NCBI GenBank assembly: GCA_947625935.1
Contig: CANQQE010000031.1
Coordinates: 1 to 32,131, forward strand
Direction: 5' to 3'
Source: an uncultured Muribaculaceae bacterium
GTDB taxonomy: Bacteria; Bacteroidota; Bacteroidia; Bacteroidales; Muribaculaceae
Length of the DNA: 32,131 nt
This document shows positions 7,358 through 14,660 of this stretch, in pieces. A model generated the notes under the pieces. That model had not been told where the DNA came from and did not search any database. It saw nothing but the letters and a program-made list of their open reading frames with translations. Each line of letters opens with the position of its first letter. Within the stretch, counting starts at the first letter, position 1. The translations under genes and the position numbers were made by a program.

Positions 7358-8299
7358 ATGAGAGTCGTGAGCTACACCCCCGATATGGCGGAGCCGTGGG
7401 ACACTCTCGTGCTGAAATCGCCGACCGGCACGTTCCTCCATCTCCGCGGGTATATGGATTACCACAGCGACCGTTTCACCGATTGCTCGGTGATGGCGTT
7501 TGACGACAAGGACAGGCTCATTGCCGCTCTGCCGGCCAACGCCGACGGTGATACCGTAGTGTCGCACGGTGGCCTCACTTACGGCGGCTGGCTTGTCGAC
7601 AGCCGCAGGGTGGGGGCTTCGGCAATGCTTGCGCTATGGGATGCGGCGTTGACCCGTTACCGTTCGCTTGGTTTCTCACAGATGGTTTATAAGGCTGTCC
7701 CCGACATCTACCACCGTTATCCGGCTGAGGACGACATATATGCTCTGTTCCGCCACGGTGCCACTATCGACTGCGTGCAGATTTCGGCGGCCATAGACCT
7801 TGCCGAGCCTATCGGCTTCGACTCAAACGCGCGCCGCGGTGCCGCCCATGCGGCCAAGGCGGGTGTCGTCGTGAGGGAAAGTTGCGATTACCGCGGTTTT
7901 TGGGAAATACTGACCGCACTGCTGGCCGAGCGTTACGCGACGGCTCCCGTCCACTCGCTTGCCGAGATGGAGCTGCTGAGGTCCCGGTTTCCCGACAATA
8001 TCCGTTTCCATGGCGCATATCTCGGCGATGAGCTTGTGGCGGGTACTGTGATGTATCTCACCGGCACCGTTGCCCATGCCCAGTATATCGCCGCATCGCC
8101 GGCGGGTAAAGAGCTGAAAGCCCTGCCGCTGCTTTTTAAGAACGTGATGGAGCGTTATGCGGGGCGTTTCCGCTATTTTGATTTCGGCACCTCAAACGAA
8201 CGCCGCGGCCAGTACCTCAACGAGGGGCTGATACGACAGAAAAACGGTATGGGTGGCCGCGGAATCGCCTACACCACCTACAAAATCAAGTTTAATTAA
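7358..8299 (+). CDS. FemAB/GNAT-like acyltransferase family protein
   Basis: The 313-residue soluble protein resembles the GNAT-fold proteins of the FemAB or Acetyltransf_6 type. Its N-terminal half carries the family's HGGLTYGGWLVD-like segment. Its C-terminal half carries the second acyltransferase lobe, including a stretch like YLGDELVAGTVMYL followed by the AQYIAASP strand. The ending FDFGTSNERRGQYLNEGLIRQK is typical of this group, often found near polysaccharide or peptide-conjugation genes. The acceptor is unknown. It starts 4 bp after the dehydrogenase stop and ends 11 bp before the creD gene, so it is co-transcribed with both. Confidence 0.75.
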   Translation: MRVVSYTPDMAEPWDTLVLKSPTGTFLHLRGYMDYHSDRFTDCSVMAFDDKDRLIAALPANADGDTVVSHGGLTYGGWLVDSRRVGASAMLALWDAALTRYRSLGFSQMVYKAVPDIYHRYPAEDDIYALFRHGATIDCVQISAAIDLAEPIGFDSNARRGAAHAAKAGVVVRESCDYRGFWEILTALLAERYATAPVHSLAEMELLRSRFPDNIRFHGAYLGDELVAGTVMYLTGTVAHAQYIAASPAGKELKALPLLFKNVMERYAGRFRYFDFGTSNERRGQYLNEGLIRQKNGMGGRGIAYTTYKIKFN

Positions 8300-8310
8300 T
8301 TTTATAAATC

Positions 8311-9726
8311 ATGAACCAGGAAACACCTCCTCCATTTGATGCGTCAAGTCGGCCTCCGTTGCCACAGTCGTCACCGATGCACTTCCCTGTCAAGAAATTT
8401 TCAGACACTGTCTCATTTAAGATTCTGTTCTTAGTATTGCTGACCTTAGTGCTGTTGATTCCCGACGCACTCATCTACAGCACCATTTCCGAGCGTGAAA
8501 ACCGTCAGTCAGACACCATGCGTGAAATCAGCCGCCAATGGAGTGATCCGCAGACTATAACCGGCCCCATGCTTGAAATTCCATATCGTATTGCCGGAGA
8601 GCGAAACGATTCGATAGGGTTGGTCACGGTGTTGCCGGCGTCGTTTGATTATGATGCCGCCTTGAAATCCCAGACCTTGCGCCGCGGAATTTACGAAGAT
8701 GTAGTCTATAACAGTGCCGTGACCGTCAAAGGCGCGTTTGATCTTTCGACGATGCAACCATCGGAGGTGCCTTTATCGGCATTGCTGACCGATCAGGCCG
8801 TGGTGAGAATAGGGATAAGCGACCTTCGCGGCATTGAGAAAATTTCTGATTTCTATCTGGGCGGCCGCGGTTATGAATTGTCGGGAAGCCATGCCGGCGG
8901 TTCGTCAGAATCTGATGTGGTGGTAGTGGAGTTGGATGGGAAAGGCGACGAAGTGGGATCTGTCGGAAATTCATCACTTTTCGCCAAGATAAACTTAGAC
9001 TCGTTGGTAGGGCACCGCAACATAGAGTATGCGTTGGAGTTGAGCCTGAAAGGAAGTCATAAAATGTCGGTGGCTCCAATTGGCAAATCTAATGAAATAG
9101 TGATTACGGGCGACTGCTCCGCTCCCAGCTTCAACGGGATGTTTCTCCCGTCAGATCGCAAAGTCGGCGACAATGATTTCAAAGCTGTATGGAATCTGAA
9201 CGCTATCAATCGCGATTATCCTCAGGTGTTTGTAGGCGGCAATGCGATGTCGATAAGGGATTCGGTCGTTTCTGTCGATTTACTGGTACCCGTCGACCGA
9301 TATCAGAAGACCGAGCGTGCGGTGAAGTATGCGGTCCTCGTGGTGATTCTCACGTTCATAGGTGTGTTGTTTGCCGAGACGCTTATGAAACGCAGGATTT
9401 ATGTGTTCCAGTATCTGCTTGTCGGGCTGGCGTTGATACTGTTCTATTCGTTACTACTGTCATTGGCTGAACATATGCCGTTCGGTTTCAGTTACCTTAT
9501 CGCTGCTGTCATGACGGTAGCCTTAGTCGGGTTATATATGGCCGGCGTGTTGAGAAGCGTAAAAGTAGCCGGTTATATAGCCGCTTTGCTTTCGGTGATT
9601 TATGCCTATATCTTCGTGCTCCTCAACCTTGAGACATTCGCGTTGCTCGCCGGAAGTCTGGGCCTGTTTGTCGCTCTTGCGACAATCATGTATCTGTCCT
9701 TGAAAATGGATTGGAAATCAATTTAA
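8311..9726 (+). CDS. creD: CreD-like inner-membrane protein
   Basis: The 471-residue protein matches the CreD family of cell-envelope integrity proteins in length and layout. A Pro-rich cytoplasmic N-terminus precedes one membrane helix (about residues 33-55, ILFLVLLTLVLLIPDALIY). A large periplasmic domain follows, with the family's SDPQTITGPMLEIPY segment. The C-terminus has about five or six hydrophobic helices (VILTFIGVLFAETL, LLVGLALILFYSLLL and others). In enterobacteria creD is induced by the CreBC two-component system and influences beta-lactam and colicin tolerance; the molecular activity is unclear. No creBC genes are nearby. It is the last gene of its operon and is followed by a strong terminator. 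Confidence 0.88.
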   Translation: MNQETPPPFDASSRPPLPQSSPMHFPVKKFSDTVSFKILFLVLLTLVLLIPDALIYSTISERENRQSDTMREISRQWSDPQTITGPMLEIPYRIAGERNDSIGLVTVLPASFDYDAALKSQTLRRGIYEDVVYNSAVTVKGAFDLSTMQPSEVPLSALLTDQAVVRIGISDLRGIEKISDFYLGGRGYELSGSHAGGSSESDVVVVELDGKGDEVGSVGNSSLFAKINLDSLVGHRNIEYALELSLKGSHKMSVAPIGKSNEIVITGDCSAPSFNGMFLPSDRKVGDNDFKAVWNLNAINRDYPQVFVGGNAMSIRDSVVSVDLLVPVDRYQKTERAVKYAVLVVILTFIGVLFAETLMKRRIYVFQYLLVGLALILFYSLLLSLAEHMPFGFSYLIAAVMTVALVGLYMAGVLRSVKVAGYIAALLSVIYAYIFVLLNLETFALLAGSLGLFVALATIMYLSLKMDWKSI

Positions 9727-9750
9727 CCGCCGTTGCCCGGCGGCATGATA

Positions 9751-9804
9751 AAGAACGAGAGCGGGACCCGGTATTAGGATGCCCCCGCTCTCGTTCTTAT
9801 TTTT
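9751..9804 (+). terminator. Strong rho-independent terminator after creD
   Basis: 9751-9765 and 9784-9798 form a perfect 15-bp stem (AAGAACGAGAGCGGG and its complement) with an 18-nt loop, followed by ATTTTTAT on the plus strand. A smaller perfect 6-bp hairpin (9727-9732 with 9738-9743) precedes it just after the stop. The T-run favours the plus strand, but the stem could also stop transcription coming from the FKBP gene on the minus strand. Confidence 0.88.
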
Positions 9805-9817
9805 ATATTTCGGTCCC

Positions 9818-10369
9818 TCAGGGTCTCACCTCATAGAAGGGGATGTCGACGAGTTTGATGCCGAATTTCAGCGCGCTATAGGGCTTGATGATGCCGCTGT
9901 TAGACGCTCCGTAGCCCTGCTGGTAGGGAATCAGCACCTCGCAGGTGTCGCCGACGCGCATATCCTCGAGGGCTATGGCCCACCCTTGTATGACCTTGTT
10001 GCAGGCTGTGCGGTAAACGCTGTCGCCCGGCTCCTTACGAAGACTATACGATGAGTCAAACGGCTCGTCGTTATATAGACGACCCATGTATTTTACATCG
10101 ACAGTGCTGGTGAACAGCGGGGATAGCTTCCCCTCGGTGAGCCGGCGGTCGTTGAAATAATGGATGAGGACGTAGGCCGCGGGGTCCCATGAGGGGACTA
10201 TTTTGGTATAGTAGGGGGTTCCGTCGGGATTGGTGCGGGTGGCTTGCTCGGAGAGCCATGCCTCGTTGGCCTCGCGCCAGTCGGTGTAATCCTCCCACGT
10301 CTTGTCTTCATCGCTGCAAGCTGCGGCGAGCAGGCCGATGAGCATGATGTAAATCGGTAGTCTCTTCAT
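9818..10369 (-). CDS. FKBP-type peptidyl-prolyl isomerase lipoprotein
   Basis: The 183-residue product has a lipoprotein signal (MKRLPIYIMLIGLLAAAC, lipobox ending in Cys) and an FKBP domain in its second half. Diagnostic FKBP segments include VDVKYMGRLYNDEPFDSSY, the VIQGWAIALEDMRVGD motif and IPYQQGYGA. It would catalyse proline isomerisation or assist folding in the periplasm, anchored to a membrane. I chose the ATG at 10369 over an in-frame TTG at 10375. It starts 2 bp after the lemA stop, so it is co-translated with lemA. An N-terminal stretch of about 75 residues before the FKBP fold is typical of Bacteroidales members. Confidence 0.88.
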   Translation of the reverse strand: MKRLPIYIMLIGLLAAACSDEDKTWEDYTDWREANEAWLSEQATRTNPDGTPYYTKIVPSWDPAAYVLIHYFNDRRLTEGKLSPLFTSTVDVKYMGRLYNDEPFDSSYSLRKEPGDSVYRTACNKVIQGWAIALEDMRVGDTCEVLIPYQQGYGASNSGIIKPYSALKFGIKLVDIPFYEVRP

Positions 10370-10371
10370 CG

Positions 10372-10986
10372 TCAAAATTCAACTTTGGGGGCTTTCTGCG
10401 CACCCTCCTCGGCCTTGAACATCTGTCGCGCCGAGAAGCCGAACACTCCGGCAAAGATGCTGGCGGGGAAGCGTCGTATCTTAACGTTATAGCTCTTGAC
10501 GGCCTCATTGTAGCGGGTGCGCTCGGTGGCTATGCGGTTTTCGGTGCCTTCGAGCTGCGTCTGCAGGTCAAGGAAGTTCTGGTTGGCCTTCAGGTCGGGG
10601 TAGGCTTCGCGTACGGCGTTGACATAGATGTCGAGCGCGCCTTTCAGGCGGTTCTGAGCCGACTGGTATTTGTCAAACCCTTCGGGTGTGGCCTGCGCTT
10701 CCTCGGCGGTAACGCTCTGCGCCTCGTTGTAGGCGTTGGTCAGCCCGGCGCGGGCGTTGGTGACAGTCTCGAGCGTGCTGCTTTCGTGGGCGGCGTAACC
10801 TTTTACGGTGTTGACCAAATTGGGGATGAGGTCGGCGCGGCGTTGATACTGGTTTTCTACGTTGGCCCAGGTCTGGTTGACCTCCTCGTCGAGATTGACC
10901 ATGCCGTTGTAGCTGTTGCAGCCGGCCACTCCGAATATCAGAAGCAGAACGACGACTACAAGTCCGATTATTGATGATTTTTTCAT
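10372..10986 (-). CDS. lemA: LemA family protein
   Basis: The 204-residue product has an N-terminal hydrophobic helix ending in GC (possible lipoprotein or membrane anchor, residues about 6-23) and a long helical body. The LemA signature is clear: WANVENQYQRRADLIPNLV, then VREAYPDLKANQNFLDLQ and TENRIATERTRYNEAVKSYN. LemA proteins are membrane-associated helical-bundle proteins of unsettled function. It lies 55 bp after the glyS stop and just before the FKBP lipoprotein gene, and probably shares their transcript. Confidence 0.95.
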   Translation of the reverse strand: MKKSSIIGLVVVVLLLIFGVAGCNSYNGMVNLDEEVNQTWANVENQYQRRADLIPNLVNTVKGYAAHESSTLETVTNARAGLTNAYNEAQSVTAEEAQATPEGFDKYQSAQNRLKGALDIYVNAVREAYPDLKANQNFLDLQTQLEGTENRIATERTRYNEAVKSYNVKIRRFPASIFAGVFGFSARQMFKAEEGAQKAPKVEF

Positions 10987-11041
10987 AATTGACAGTGAGT
11001 TTAGAGTTATTCTTATCTAACCCTTGTCGGGGGCAGATGGT

Positions 11042-12586
11042 TTAGCCGAGCTTGCGGAGCAGGGCGTTGAGGCTCATGCGGTCGTGGATCAGACGGTGGA
11101 GGTCGGCTATCGCCACACGGGTCTGTTCCATGGAGTCGCGTTCGCGAAGGGTGACGGTATTGTCCTCAAGTGTCTGGTGGTCGACGGTGATGCAGAAAGG
11201 TGTGCCGATAGCGTCCTGACGGCGGTAACGCTTGCCGATAGAGTCTTTCTCCTCGTAGTGGGTTGTGAAGTCAAACTTCAGGTCGTTGACAATCTCGCGG
11301 GCTTTGTCGGGCAGACCGTCCTTGCGCACGAGCGGCATCACGGCGCATTTCACCGGGGCGAGGGCTTCGGGCAGGTGCAGCACCACGCGTGTGTCGCCGC
11401 CGGGGAGTGCCTGCTCCTCGTACGACGAGCAGAGAACGCTCAGGAACATACGGTCGACGCCGATAGATGTCTCGATGACATAGGGGGTGTAGCTTTCGTT
11501 GAGCTCCGGGTCGAAGTATTGGATTTTCTTCCCTGAGAATTTCTCGTGTTGCGAAAGGTCGAAGTTGGTGCGGGAGTGAATGCCCTCAACCTCTTTGAAC
11601 CCGAAGGGCATCTCAAACTCGATGTCGGTGGCGGCGTTGGCATAGTGGGCCAGTTTGTCGTGGTCGTGGTAGCGGTATTTGTCGTCGCCGAGTCCGAGAG
11701 CCTTGTGCCATTTCAGACGTGTCTCCTTCCACTGGGCGAACCATTTCAGCTCCTCGCCGGGACGTACGAAAAACTGCATCTCCATCTGCTCGAACTCGCG
11801 CATACGGAAGATGAACTGTCGAGCCACGATTTCGTTACGGAACGCTTTGCCTATCTGGGCGATGCCGAACGGGATGCGCATACGCCCCGTCTTCTGCACG
11901 TTGAGATAGTTGACAAATATGCCCTGAGCCGTCTCGGGGCGCAGGTAGACTGTCATCGCACCGTCGGCAGTGGAACCCATCTCGGTCTTGAACATGAGGT
12001 TGAACTGGCGCACTTCCGTCCAGTTTTTAGTTCCTGAAATCGGGCAGACGATTTCCTGGTCGATGATTATCTGGCGCAGCTCGTTCAGGTCGTTGTCGTT
12101 CATTGCCTTGGCGAAACGCTCGTGCAGGGCCTCGCGCTTGGCCTTGTGCTCAAGCACGCGGGGGTTGGTCTCGCGGTAAAGAGCTTCGTCAAATGACTCT
12201 CCGAAACGTTTGCGGGCCTTTGCCACCTCTTTCTCGATTTTGTCGTCCATCTTTGCCAGCTCATCCTCGATGAGGACGTCGGCGCGGTAACGCTTCTTGG
12301 AGTCGCGGTTGTCGATAAGGGGGTCGTTGAATGCGTCGACGTGGCCCGACGCTTTCCAGATTGTGGGGTGCATGAAAATCGCCGAGTCGATGCCCACGAT
12401 ATTCTCGTGGAGCAGGGTCATGGCGTCCCACCAGTAGCGTTTGATATTGTTCTTTAGCTCCACGCCGTTCTGACCGTAGTCATAAACGGCTGAAAGCCCG
12501 TCGTAAATCTCACTCGATTGAAAAACAAAACCGTATTCCTTGGCGTGTGAAACGATTTTTTTGAAAACATCTTCTTGTTGAGCCAT
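11042..12586 (-). CDS. glyS: Glycyl-tRNA synthetase (class II, dimeric type)
   Basis: The 514-residue enzyme charges tRNA-Gly with glycine. It is the single-chain alpha2 type, with class II motif 2 (FRNEIVARQFIFRMREFEQME), the RPETAQGIFVNY segment, and motif 3 in the SIGVDRMFLSVL region. The anticodon-binding domain is at the C-terminus (APVKCAVMPLVRKDGLPDKA). Length fits the family. It has its own promoter (12659-12688) with no intervening gene and leads a probable three-gene transcript with lemA and the FKBP gene. Confidence 0.97.
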   Translation of the reverse strand: MAQQEDVFKKIVSHAKEYGFVFQSSEIYDGLSAVYDYGQNGVELKNNIKRYWWDAMTLLHENIVGIDSAIFMHPTIWKASGHVDAFNDPLIDNRDSKKRYRADVLIEDELAKMDDKIEKEVAKARKRFGESFDEALYRETNPRVLEHKAKREALHERFAKAMNDNDLNELRQIIIDQEIVCPISGTKNWTEVRQFNLMFKTEMGSTADGAMTVYLRPETAQGIFVNYLNVQKTGRMRIPFGIAQIGKAFRNEIVARQFIFRMREFEQMEMQFFVRPGEELKWFAQWKETRLKWHKALGLGDDKYRYHDHDKLAHYANAATDIEFEMPFGFKEVEGIHSRTNFDLSQHEKFSGKKIQYFDPELNESYTPYVIETSIGVDRMFLSVLCSSYEEQALPGGDTRVVLHLPEALAPVKCAVMPLVRKDGLPDKAREIVNDLKFDFTTHYEEKDSIGKRYRRQDAIGTPFCITVDHQTLEDNTVTLRERDSMEQTRVAIADLHRLIHDRMSLNALLRKLG

Positions 12587-12658
12587 AAATCTATGTTGTG
12601 TTTAGTTTTGTGAACCAACGGGTTGCCGCACAGGGTGCGCGGTCTCGCCGGGAGTGTG

Positions 12659-12688
12659 CAAATTTACAACTTTTCCATGAAACCGCAA
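12659..12688 (-). promoter_or_regulatory. glyS promoter
   Basis: On the minus strand TTG (12688-12686) is followed after exactly 19 nt by TAAATTTG (12666-12659), a good Bacteroidetes -33/-7 pair. The ATG of glyS lies 72 bp downstream. The -33 element lies within an inverted repeat next to the LRR-gene terminator. Confidence 0.6.
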
Positions 12689-12703
12689 GGCTGCCACAAA
12701 TAT

Positions 12704-12746
12704 AAAAAACACGCGCCTTGCGGTTTGAGTGAACCGTAAGGTGCGC
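12704..12746 (-). terminator. Terminator of the BspA-type LRR gene
   Basis: On the minus strand 12746-12732 pairs with 12725-12713 (GCGC, then CTTACGGTT against AACCGCAAG, with a 2-nt bulge and one G-U pair) around a 6-nt loop. GTGTTTTTTATA follows. An alternative 12-bp pairing, 12680-12691 with 12715-12726, uses the same arm and overlaps the glyS promoter. Confidence 0.7.
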
Positions 12747-12774
12747 AGAAGTCCGTTTATGCCTGTCGGTCGGC

Positions 12775-14124
12775 CTATCTGATTGCCACTTTGCGAGTTT
12801 TGGATCCTCGGCGTTCTATGTAGACACCGGGCTGCATATTGTCGCGGTCGATTTTAATGCCATCCAATGTATAGTATTCGGCCTCAGCGGCGTTGTCGTC
12901 GGGAATGATGTCCTCCACCCCGCTGTATCGGTCGTAATTGAACATTGACCAACCGAGAGCCGATTTATATGACTGCCATGACGCTGCGGGAATTATTAGG
13001 TTGCCCTTTGTGTATGAGTCCAGGTCGAATAATGCCCAGGTAGTTGTGGCGGGAGGGATGACGGCGTCGCATCTCACCGTCATCAGCTTCGAGCCGACAA
13101 ATGCGCCGGCGCCTATGCGCGTCACTGTCGAGGGGATGACTATGCCTGTCAGGCCGCATTCTTTGAACGCTGAGGTTCCGATTGTCTGCAGACCGGCGGG
13201 TAGTGAAAGCGTGCCGTTGAATGTGGTTCCGTTCCAGAAGCATCCTTCAAACGCGCTGTCGCCGATGGTGCGCAATGTGGACGGGAAGGTGATTGTGGCG
13301 AGCACATTGTTCTCGTAGAACGCCATGTCGCCTATGGCCTGCACCGGGCCGTTGATTTGCAACGAGGTCAGTTGGCTTTGGTAGAACGCCTTTTTGGGAA
13401 TGGTGGCGAGCTTGGAATTAATTATCACCTCTTTAAGGTGTATACATGAGGCAAATGCGTTCGCCTCCATGGTGGTGAGGCGTGCGGGCAGCGTTAACTT
13501 GGTTAACCCCGCCGCATAGAATGCCCCGTCTTTGATTGTGAGCGGTGTTGACGAGTCGGCAAAATTGACGGTAGTGAGCCATGAACATTGGAAAGCGTCC
13601 TCCCCGATAGTGGTGCAGCTTCCGGGCACGTTGAGCGAGGTAATGCGTGTGCCATAAAACGCCTTCTTCCCGATAGTTTGTACATTGCCGGGGATATCGC
13701 AGGTGGTCAGGTACCCACAGCAATAAAACGCTTCTTCGCCGATTTCGACTATTGTTGACGGCAACACAATCTTTTTGAATCCGTGGTATATATGGTTTTC
13801 CCTCGTGCCGTCGGGGAGGTCAGTACACCATGAAAATGCCTTGGCCCCGATTTTGGTGACTTTGTACTTCACGCCGTCGACTTTGATTGATGATGGTATC
13901 ACACATGAGCTGTGACCGTCAATATTGAGTTTGTCGGTCACTTTTTTGACGCGGGCTATCTTGTCGGTGGAATTGAGAGCGTAGGTGACCTGAATGTCAT
14001 TGTTGGCTCCGCTTGTGGTAGCCCCCGAAAGGATCACGTCTTTGGCCTGCGCCGACATTACGCAAAAAATGGCGGTTGCCAGAGCGAGAGCGTGGCGAAC
14101 CACTGATGGAGTAGAATACTTCAT
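12775..14124 (-). CDS. Secreted BspA-type leucine-rich repeat protein
   Basis: The 449-residue product begins with a signal peptide (ending near MSAQAKD) and is built mainly of LRR_5/BspA repeats from about residue 60 to 365. The repeated pattern is xxLxxIxxPxxVxxIGxxAFxxC, for example IVLPSTIVEIGEEAFYCC and LPAGLQTIGTSAFKECG. Such proteins are surface adhesion or binding proteins in oral and gut Bacteroidales. The C-terminus carries YYTLDGIKIDRDNMQPGVYI followed by a basic end, the same tail as on two other secreted proteins here and probably an export or anchoring signal. It appears monocistronic with its own terminator. Ligand and host role cannot be read from the sequence. Confidence 0.88.
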   Translation of the reverse strand: MKYSTPSVVRHALALATAIFCVMSAQAKDVILSGATTSGANNDIQVTYALNSTDKIARVKKVTDKLNIDGHSSCVIPSSIKVDGVKYKVTKIGAKAFSWCTDLPDGTRENHIYHGFKKIVLPSTIVEIGEEAFYCCGYLTTCDIPGNVQTIGKKAFYGTRITSLNVPGSCTTIGEDAFQCSWLTTVNFADSSTPLTIKDGAFYAAGLTKLTLPARLTTMEANAFASCIHLKEVIINSKLATIPKKAFYQSQLTSLQINGPVQAIGDMAFYENNVLATITFPSTLRTIGDSAFEGCFWNGTTFNGTLSLPAGLQTIGTSAFKECGLTGIVIPSTVTRIGAGAFVGSKLMTVRCDAVIPPATTTWALFDLDSYTKGNLIIPAASWQSYKSALGWSMFNYDRYSGVEDIIPDDNAAEAEYYTLDGIKIDRDNMQPGVYIERRGSKTRKVAIR

Positions 14125-14361
14125 GAATGAAATGATTAGAAATTACTTTGAGACAATAAATTATTTATCCGCGAAGTTATCTCCATGCCTCTGATCGCGA
14201 CCCATCAGCGAGGGGGACAATAGGGGGACAACAGTCGGATTTCACGGGCATCCATGCCGTTACGCACATGGAATGGTTGCCACGCTTTTACATCATCCGT
14301 TGTCTTATTTATGGTGAAAAGATAGTGTAATTCAACGACATACCCAAATCATTCCGAATTT

Positions 14362-14407
14362 TTCAGCAACTTCACTCCGAACTTTTCAGCAACTTCACTC
14401 CGAACTT
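14362..14407. repeat. Perfect 23-bp tandem direct repeat
   Basis: TTCAGCAACTTCACTCCGAA plus CTT occurs twice in a row (14362-14384 and 14385-14407), with partial matches (TCCGAATT, GCCGAATT) on each side. On the minus strand one unit reads as Lys-Phe-Gly-Val-Lys-Leu-Leu-Lys, but 23 is not a multiple of three and the frame stops, so it is not coding now. Confidence 0.8.
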
Positions 14408-14594
14408 ATGCCGAATTATTGGTTTTAGGGTCATGCCATAGTTCGCTGTCTACATCATAAGCAGCCGTTCGATATAGGTCATGTCCATCAGTATATAGAA
14501 AACCCTCAAGCCCGTCTCTTTGAAAATCGGATAACACTTGGAACAGGCTTGAGCGGGAAATTTGTGCAGATTGTCCGACGATGCAGCCCCGCAA
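14406..14594 (-). pseudogene. Possible transposase remnant (IS66-like), uncertain
   Basis: A 62-codon frame encodes a segment with GFLYTDGHDLYRTAAYD preceded by LFQVLSDFQ. This resembles the region around the catalytic Asp of IS66-family transposases, where a phrase like GYLQTDGY occurs. No other part of such a transposase, no terminal inverted repeats and no target duplication are visible. The match is short and made by eye, so this may be chance. Confidence 0.25.
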
Positions 14595-14608
14595 TGAGAA
14601 AATTTTTG

Positions 14609-14616
14609 TAAATTTG
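14609..14616 (+). promoter_or_regulatory. -7 element for the parC operon
   Basis: TAAATTTG matches TAnnTTTG and lies 44 bp before the ATG at 14661. A matching -33 TTG is not evident at the usual spacing. Confidence 0.45.
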
Positions 14617-14660
14617 TAGGGGATAAATTCCCGCTGCTCTCCTTAGGGCCGCCAATAACC

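Larger units (their letters stand above)
14125..14660. other. Gene-poor intergenic region
   Basis: These 536 bp separate the LRR gene from parC. They hold a short direct repeat of GGGGGACAA (about 14213-14240), a perfect 23-bp tandem duplication (14362-14407), a possible transposase remnant (14406-14594) and a -7 element for parC (14609-14616). No complete gene, tRNA or other RNA gene is recognisable. It looks like decayed mobile or accessory DNA. Confidence 0.6.
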
